A stretch of DNA of 11,081 nucleotides from an uncultured candidate division Zixibacteria bacterium (GTDB lineage: Bacteria; Zixibacteria; MSB-5A5; GN15; FEB-12), in contig CAJVYT010000121.1 of NCBI GenBank assembly GCA_913009765.1, forward strand, positions 1 through 11,081. Direction: 5' to 3'. A program made the position numbers and the translations under genes. The notes under the pieces were generated by a model. It saw nothing but the letters and a program-made list of their open reading frames with translations, searched no databases and was not told where the DNA came from. This document shows, piece after piece, positions 7,927 through 11,081 of this stretch (the first letter of the stretch is position 1; every line of letters begins with the position of its first letter).

Positions 7927-8415
7927 ATGACAGAGGAAGTCAATGTAGGGATGGGAGCTCAAGCTCCAAAAAAAGGAATGTCTAAAGGCTGTTTAGTGGC
8001 AATTATTGTTGCAGGAGCATTGTTAGTTTTATGTGTCTTGATAGTCGTTTTTGCTATTGTCTATAAAAAAGATGTTGTCAGCTATGGTACATCAATGACT
8101 CTAAATTCTACAAAAAAAATGTTAGCTGAGAACAACGAAGATAACATTGATACCGTATATTATAATAAGTTAGTCGATGATTTTAATGTTGTATTATATA
8201 ATGATACGATAACGCTTGATGAAGTAGCCGATAGCCTGCGATTCATAGAGATATCAAAAGTCTTTTCTTTTGCACAGACACTTGTTGCCGACAAGAAAAT
8301 TGACTCCTCTGAAGTCGTACAACTTGCTGAAATTTTATATACGAAATATCCCGAAATTGCTCCGGTGATAGAACAAATAGATATTAATGATTCAACTCAA
8401 ACAGATTCATTATAA
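7927..8415 (+). CDS. Small single-pass membrane protein, unknown function
   Basis: A 162-residue protein that I do not recognise. The first 20 residues are polar with a Gly/Lys-rich stretch (APKKGMSKG). A single strong membrane segment follows (about 22-46, LVAIIVAGALLVLCVLIVVFAIVY), then a basic YKK, and about 115 residues that look largely helical and acidic (LAENNEDNIDTVYYNKLVDDFNVVL, ITLDEVADSLRFIEI, IDSSEVVQLAEILYTKYPEIAPVIEQIDI). The more basic N-terminal flank suggests an N-in, C-out topology. GAGG (7918-7921), five bases upstream, supports the start. It is the first gene behind the strong promoter at 7847 and precedes plsY by 23 bases. It is probably cotranscribed with the phospholipid genes, but a link to lipid synthesis is only positional. 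Confidence 0.78.
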   Translation: MTEEVNVGMGAQAPKKGMSKGCLVAIIVAGALLVLCVLIVVFAIVYKKDVVSYGTSMTLNSTKKMLAENNEDNIDTVYYNKLVDDFNVVLYNDTITLDEVADSLRFIEISKVFSFAQTLVADKKIDSSEVVQLAEILYTKYPEIAPVIEQIDINDSTQTDSL

Positions 8416-8438
8416 AGCTTTGTTAATAGGAATGTACA

Positions 8439-9098
8439 TTGACTGATTATTTACCGTTTCTCATAGCCTATCTTTTAGGCGGTATTCCTTTCGGCATTAT
8501 TGTCACCCGTCTTGCCGGTAAGGGAGATATACGTTCCTATGGGTCAGGAAATATTGGAGCTACCAATGTTGCCCGTGTCTGCGGTTTTAAAACAGCTCTA
8601 TGGGTTTATTTTGGAGATATTGGTAAAGCGGCTATTGCTGTTTTAATCGCAAAATGGTTGTATAGTGAACTGCATATTACTCTGTTTTCTCCTGATGTAT
8701 ATTTTGTCGTAACAGCAGGTGTCTGTGTTATTGGCTCAATTTTTCCGCTCTTTTTAAAATTTAAGGGCGGTAAAGGGGTCAACGCATCGTTGGGGTCTGT
8801 TATTACACTTATGCCATTGGAAGCATTGGGAGCATTTGCTGTATTTCTTATATTGGCGTTGCTGACTCGTTTGATTTCGTTAGCATCAATTATTGGAGTA
8901 TCCTCGTTTACTGTCATTCTCTTACTTGAGAAATATTATTTTAACAGACCGGTTGAGACTGTTTATATTATTTTAGGAATTCTATTAGCCTGCTTTGTCA
9001 TTACTGCCCATAGAAAAAATATCAGTAGAATACTGAATGGCTCTGAAAAAAAGTTTTCGATTTCATCAAAAAATAATGAGGTTGAAAATCATGTTTAA
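8439..9098 (+). CDS. plsY: Glycerol-3-phosphate acyltransferase PlsY
   Basis: PlsY is the inner-membrane enzyme that moves an acyl group from acyl-phosphate to position 1 of sn-glycerol 3-phosphate, making lysophosphatidic acid. The 219-residue protein has five to six hydrophobic segments and the three PlsY motifs: GSGNIGATNVAR (35-46), KFKGGKGV (107-114, phosphate loop) and AHRKNISRIL (190-199). The usual GH before the second motif is GS here (SIFPLFLKFKGGKG), a variation that should not prevent catalysis but is unusual. Translation begins at TTG (8439), seven bases after AGGA. The nearby ATG at 8432 is out of frame and stops at once. It ends eight bases inside gpsA, so the two are tightly coupled. 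Confidence 0.93.
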   Translation: MTDYLPFLIAYLLGGIPFGIIVTRLAGKGDIRSYGSGNIGATNVARVCGFKTALWVYFGDIGKAAIAVLIAKWLYSELHITLFSPDVYFVVTAGVCVIGSIFPLFLKFKGGKGVNASLGSVITLMPLEALGAFAVFLILALLTRLISLASIIGVSSFTVILLLEKYYFNRPVETVYIILGILLACFVITAHRKNISRILNGSEKKFSISSKNNEVENHV

Positions 9099-10098
9099 TA
9101 ATATCACTATCCTTGGTGCCGGTTCTTGGGGAATGGCTATTGCAAAAGTTCTTTCCGGCAATTCTGCCTCAGTCCGTATGTGGGAGTTCAATAAAGAAGA
9201 CTGTTATATTATTAAAAGCCAAAGATGTCATCCCAAAAAACTTCCGATGATACAGCTTGATGATTCAATTCAAATTTCTAATGAACTGCTGCCGTCACTT
9301 GAAAACGCCGAACTTGTTGTCTTAGCGGTTCCATCTCAATTTTTACGAAAAGTCCTCGAAAAAATAAAAAAGTACAATGTATCAAAAATGTCTTTTGTGA
9401 ATCTTGCCAAAGGAATTGAGGTTGGCTCTCTCAAACGGATGTCAGAAATAATTCATGATGAACTTCAAATTCCATATAGTCAGATTGCAACTCTTTCGGG
9501 ACCATCACATGCCGAAGAAGTTGCTTTGGATATGCCGACAGCGATTGTGGCAGCTTCAGAATCAAATGAACTGACAGAAAAAATACAAAAAACACTTAGT
9601 TCTAAATATGTGCGGGTATATAAATCCAATGATTTGGTTGGGGTCGAGCTGGGCGGCTCATTGAAAAATATTATTGCTATTGCGGCAGGTATTTCAGCAG
9701 GACTCAAAATGGGCGACAATACCATGGGAGCACTTCTTACTCGCGGACTTGCAGAAATCAGCCGTCTTGGAAATGCGATGGGAGCTAAAACAGATACTTT
9801 TGCAGGATTATCAGGTGTTGGTGATTTGATAACAACCTGTATGTCGCAGCACAGTAGAAACAGATATGTTGGTGAGCATATTGGGTGGGGTGAAAAACTT
9901 GATGATATTATTGCATCAATGTCAATGGTTGCCGAGGGTGTTCAGACAACACGTTCCGGTTTTGAGCTTGCCAAAAATTATAAGGTAGAGATGCCGATTA
10001 CTTTTGAAGTGTATGAAGTACTATTTAATAATAAACCACCGGGTACTGCTATCAGAGATTTAATGAGCCGTGATTTAAAAACAGAAGTCTGGCAATAG
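9091..10098 (+). CDS. gpsA: Glycerol-3-phosphate dehydrogenase (NAD(P)+) GpsA
   Basis: GpsA reduces dihydroxyacetone phosphate to sn-glycerol 3-phosphate, the substrate used by PlsY upstream. The protein has 335 residues, the normal family length. It shows the dinucleotide-binding GAGSWG (9-14), NLAKGIE with K107, LSGPSHAEEVA (136-145), the catalytic lysine region ELGGSLKNI (K192), GLSGVGDLITTC with D245 (239-250), and SRNRYVG (255-261). The start is the ATG at 9091 (MFNNITILGAGSWG), preceded by TGAGG nine bases upstream. An in-frame ATG at 9037 would add 18 residues that do not fit the family. The gene overlaps plsY by eight bases, so coupled translation is likely. Confidence 0.96.
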   Translation: MFNNITILGAGSWGMAIAKVLSGNSASVRMWEFNKEDCYIIKSQRCHPKKLPMIQLDDSIQISNELLPSLENAELVVLAVPSQFLRKVLEKIKKYNVSKMSFVNLAKGIEVGSLKRMSEIIHDELQIPYSQIATLSGPSHAEEVALDMPTAIVAASESNELTEKIQKTLSSKYVRVYKSNDLVGVELGGSLKNIIAIAAGISAGLKMGDNTMGALLTRGLAEISRLGNAMGAKTDTFAGLSGVGDLITTCMSQHSRNRYVGEHIGWGEKLDDIIASMSMVAEGVQTTRSGFELAKNYKVEMPITFEVYEVLFNNKPPGTAIRDLMSRDLKTEVWQ

Positions 10099-10119
10099 TC
10101 GGGTTGGAAGGAATTAAGT

Positions 10120-10470
10120 ATGGTAAAACTTACAAAAGGAGAAAAACTTTATTATTCTATCAGCGAAGTTGCTAAAATTACCGGGTTAAAAGAATATGTC
10201 TTACGGTTTTGGGAAAAAGAATTTGACCAACTGAGTCCCAAAAAAAATCGGGGTGGAAACCGTACATATACGCAAAAAGATATCGAAATTGTCAATCGGA
10301 TAAATCATCTGAGGAAAAAAGAGAAATTGACAATTGATGGAACCCGTGCAAAGTTGACAATGAAAAAACATAAAGAAGAAAAAGCGGTTATTAAGTCAAC
10401 GGCAAAAACGAAAACACTGATAGGGCAGATTCGTAAAGATATTAATGATCTGCTTGAAGATTTCTCTTGA
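10120..10470 (+). CDS. MerR-type DNA-binding regulator, short form
   Basis: A 116-residue protein with a clear MerR winged helix at residues about 11-80. YYSISEVAKITGLKEYVLRFWEKEF is the recognition region and KKNRGGNRTYTQKDIEIVNRINHL is the wing, followed by LTIDGTRAKL. The rest is a short Lys-rich helix with no cysteine-based sensor domain. It resembles the small MerR-like proteins found near housekeeping genes in deltaproteobacteria and FCB bacteria (HTH_17/MerR_1 type). The target is unknown. It lies 21 bases after gpsA with a GGAAGGA ribosome binding site and is probably the last gene of the operon that starts at 7847. It could be autoregulatory, but no operator is evident. Confidence 0.88.
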   Translation: MVKLTKGEKLYYSISEVAKITGLKEYVLRFWEKEFDQLSPKKNRGGNRTYTQKDIEIVNRINHLRKKEKLTIDGTRAKLTMKKHKEEKAVIKSTAKTKTLIGQIRKDINDLLEDFS

Positions 10471-10514
10471 GTTTAGCACTGAAGTTATTACATTTGTATT
10501 GAAATTTACAGCGT

Positions 10515-10537
10515 CGTCAGGAAACCCATTCCTGACG
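10515..10537. repeat. GTCAGGAA hairpin between merR-type gene and tRNA
   Basis: CGTCAGGAA (10515-10523) and TTCCTGACG (10529-10537) form a perfect 9-bp stem around ACCCA. It is the same family as the hairpins at 2114-2137 and 2508-2530. It sits 45 bases after the regulator gene and ten before the tRNA. It is followed by AAAATC rather than a T-run, so it is a repeat and at best a weak terminator. Confidence 0.65.
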
Positions 10538-10546
10538 AAAATCTAT

Positions 10547-10623
10547 CGGAGCGTGGCGCAGTCAGGCAGCGCACTCCCTTGGGGTGGGAGAGGTCGGCCG
10601 TTCAAATCGGCTCGCTCCGACCA
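10547..10623 (+). tRNA. tRNA-Pro (anticodon GGG)
   Basis: The 77 bases fold as a full cloverleaf. The acceptor CGGAGCG pairs with CGCTCCG. The D stem is GCGC/GCGC. The anticodon stem CTCCC/GGGAG carries loop TTGGGGT, so the anticodon is GGG with G37 behind it. The T arm has loop TTCAAAT. The C1-G72 pair, discriminator A and G37 fit proline. The CCA end is encoded (10621-10623). It reads CCC codons (and CCU by wobble). Confidence 0.96.
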
Positions 10624-10769
10624 TTTTATTTTTAATCATATAATCTAATCAAGTTGTTTTTACTATAAATTGTCATGTCTATATAAATTATTGTGTTATC
10701 TTTTGTAGGGAAAAGGCATGCCTATTTCTTGTATAGGTTGAGGCTACGAAACATTTTATCTCTACAAGT

Positions 10770-10793
10770 CATACTGAACGGAGTCGAAGTATG
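10770..10793. repeat. GTCATACTGAACGGAGTCGAAGTATG-type repeat
   Basis: CATACT (10770-10775) and AGTATG (10788-10793) form a 6-bp stem around GAACGGAGTCGA. This is the form of a hairpin repeat (GTCAT-CTGA-CGGAGTCGAAG-ATG) seen between genes in several bacterial phyla. The central GAACGGAGTC also occurs in the repeat at 680-689. It lies in the gap of about 190 bases between the tRNA and the glycosyltransferase. Confidence 0.5.
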
Positions 10794-10812
10794 CTAATAT
10801 TATCCTGTGTCG

Positions 10813-10991
10813 TCAGGAACAGTTTTCATATATTTCTATCATCATATCAACAGATTTTTCCCAGTCAAACTTTTGTCTTGCTGTCTCATAGCCGTTGAAA
10901 CCCATTTCTCTCATTCGTTCTCTATCTGAAATCATTTTAATCATGGCATCAGCTAATTCTTGAACGTTATTTGGTTTCACTAAAAACCCAT
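10813..10991 (-). CDS. Glycosyltransferase (GT4-like), 3' fragment
   Basis: The last 58 residues of a minus-strand gene are visible (GFLVKPNNVQELADAMIKMI ... YENCS), with the TGA at 10815-10813. Its upstream part is cut by adapter at 10992. The ending, with GFLVKPNN, ELADAMIKMISD, a helix REMGFNGYE and FDWEKSVDMMIEIYE, matches the C-terminal nucleotide-sugar-binding lobe of GT-B glycosyltransferases of family GT4. These build surface polysaccharide, LPS or glycolipids; the substrate cannot be told from this fragment. The C-terminal YENCS and stop fall within a GTCAGGAACAG repeat (10812-10822). Confidence 0.8.
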
Positions 10992-11081
10992 AGATCGGAA
11001 GAGCGTCGTGTAGGGAAAGAGTGTAGATCTCGGTGGTCGCCGTATCATTAAAAAAAAAAATATCTACAACAGCACTTTCCT
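10992..11081 (-). other. Reverse-complement Illumina adapter plus read tail (artefact)
   Basis: Positions 10992-11049 are a full 58-base match to the reverse complement of the Illumina universal P5 adapter, from AGATCGGAAGAGCGTCGTGT to CCGTATCATT. Positions 11050-11060 are eleven A and the final 21 bases match nothing nearby. This is the pattern of a read that ran past the end of its fragment, so none of it is genomic. Confidence 0.97.

Noticed and set aside
9037..9090. Upstream ATG as the gpsA start
   Set aside because: The 18 extra residues read through the end of plsY and do not fit the family; the ATG at 9091 has the ribosome binding site.
10515..10537. Rho-independent terminator after the MerR-type gene
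   Set aside because: There is a good stem but no T-run after it, and the same hairpin occurs elsewhere as a repeat.
10547..10623. tRNA-Pro as an integration site for a mobile element
   Set aside because: No integrase and no duplicated tRNA 3' end are visible within the window.
10445..10648. Frame overlapping the tRNA
   Set aside because: It spans a hairpin repeat and the whole tRNA-Pro, so it is not a gene.

Overview
The window is an AT-rich piece of chromosome from a Gram-negative bacterium. Pal and CpoB (Tol-Pal envelope system) show an outer membrane, and LigA, PlsY, GpsA and a tRNA-Pro show a normal housekeeping chromosome. The lineage cannot be fixed from the sequence alone. The phasin-like protein, the orphan MerR-type regulator, the DUF1858 fusion and many short intergenic hairpin repeats would suit an uncultivated FCB-group (Zixibacteria-like) or deltaproteobacterial-type genome, but this is a guess.

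Both ends are artefacts. Positions 1-45 are an Illumina P5/TruSeq adapter. Positions 10992-11049 are the same adapter in reverse complement, followed by an A-run and about 20 bases of probable read noise. The genomic insert is therefore about 46-10991, and the genes at both edges are cut by adapter rather than by biology.

Layout: a 5'-truncated phasin-like gene ends at 351 and is followed by a hairpin terminator. Positions 456-1118 and 1989-2590 are repeat-rich intergenic DNA on either side of a lone gene for a secreted beta-sandwich/TPR-like protein (1119-1988). Two same-orientation elements with matching ends (650-915 and 2082-2189) flank this gene. A minus-strand block then runs from 7602 down to 2591: pal, cpoB and a coupled hypothetical gene, with a promoter upstream of pal; ligA with its own likely leaderless promoter; and a membrane protein that joins a heme-copper-oxidase-like segment to two DUF1858 domains and has an FNR/DNR-type box in its leader. 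A divergent plus-strand operon starts at a textbook sigma-70 promoter (7847-7875) and reads a small membrane protein, plsY, gpsA and a MerR-type regulator. A tRNA-Pro(GGG), more repeats and the 3' end of a minus-strand glycosyltransferase follow.

How the genes work together: GpsA makes sn-glycerol 3-phosphate and PlsY acylates it, the first committed steps of phospholipid synthesis. Pal and CpoB tether and maintain the outer membrane. The most unusual locus is the oxidase-like/DUF1858 fusion with its FNR-like box, which suggests an oxygen- or nitric-oxide-related redox role. That function is inferred, not shown.
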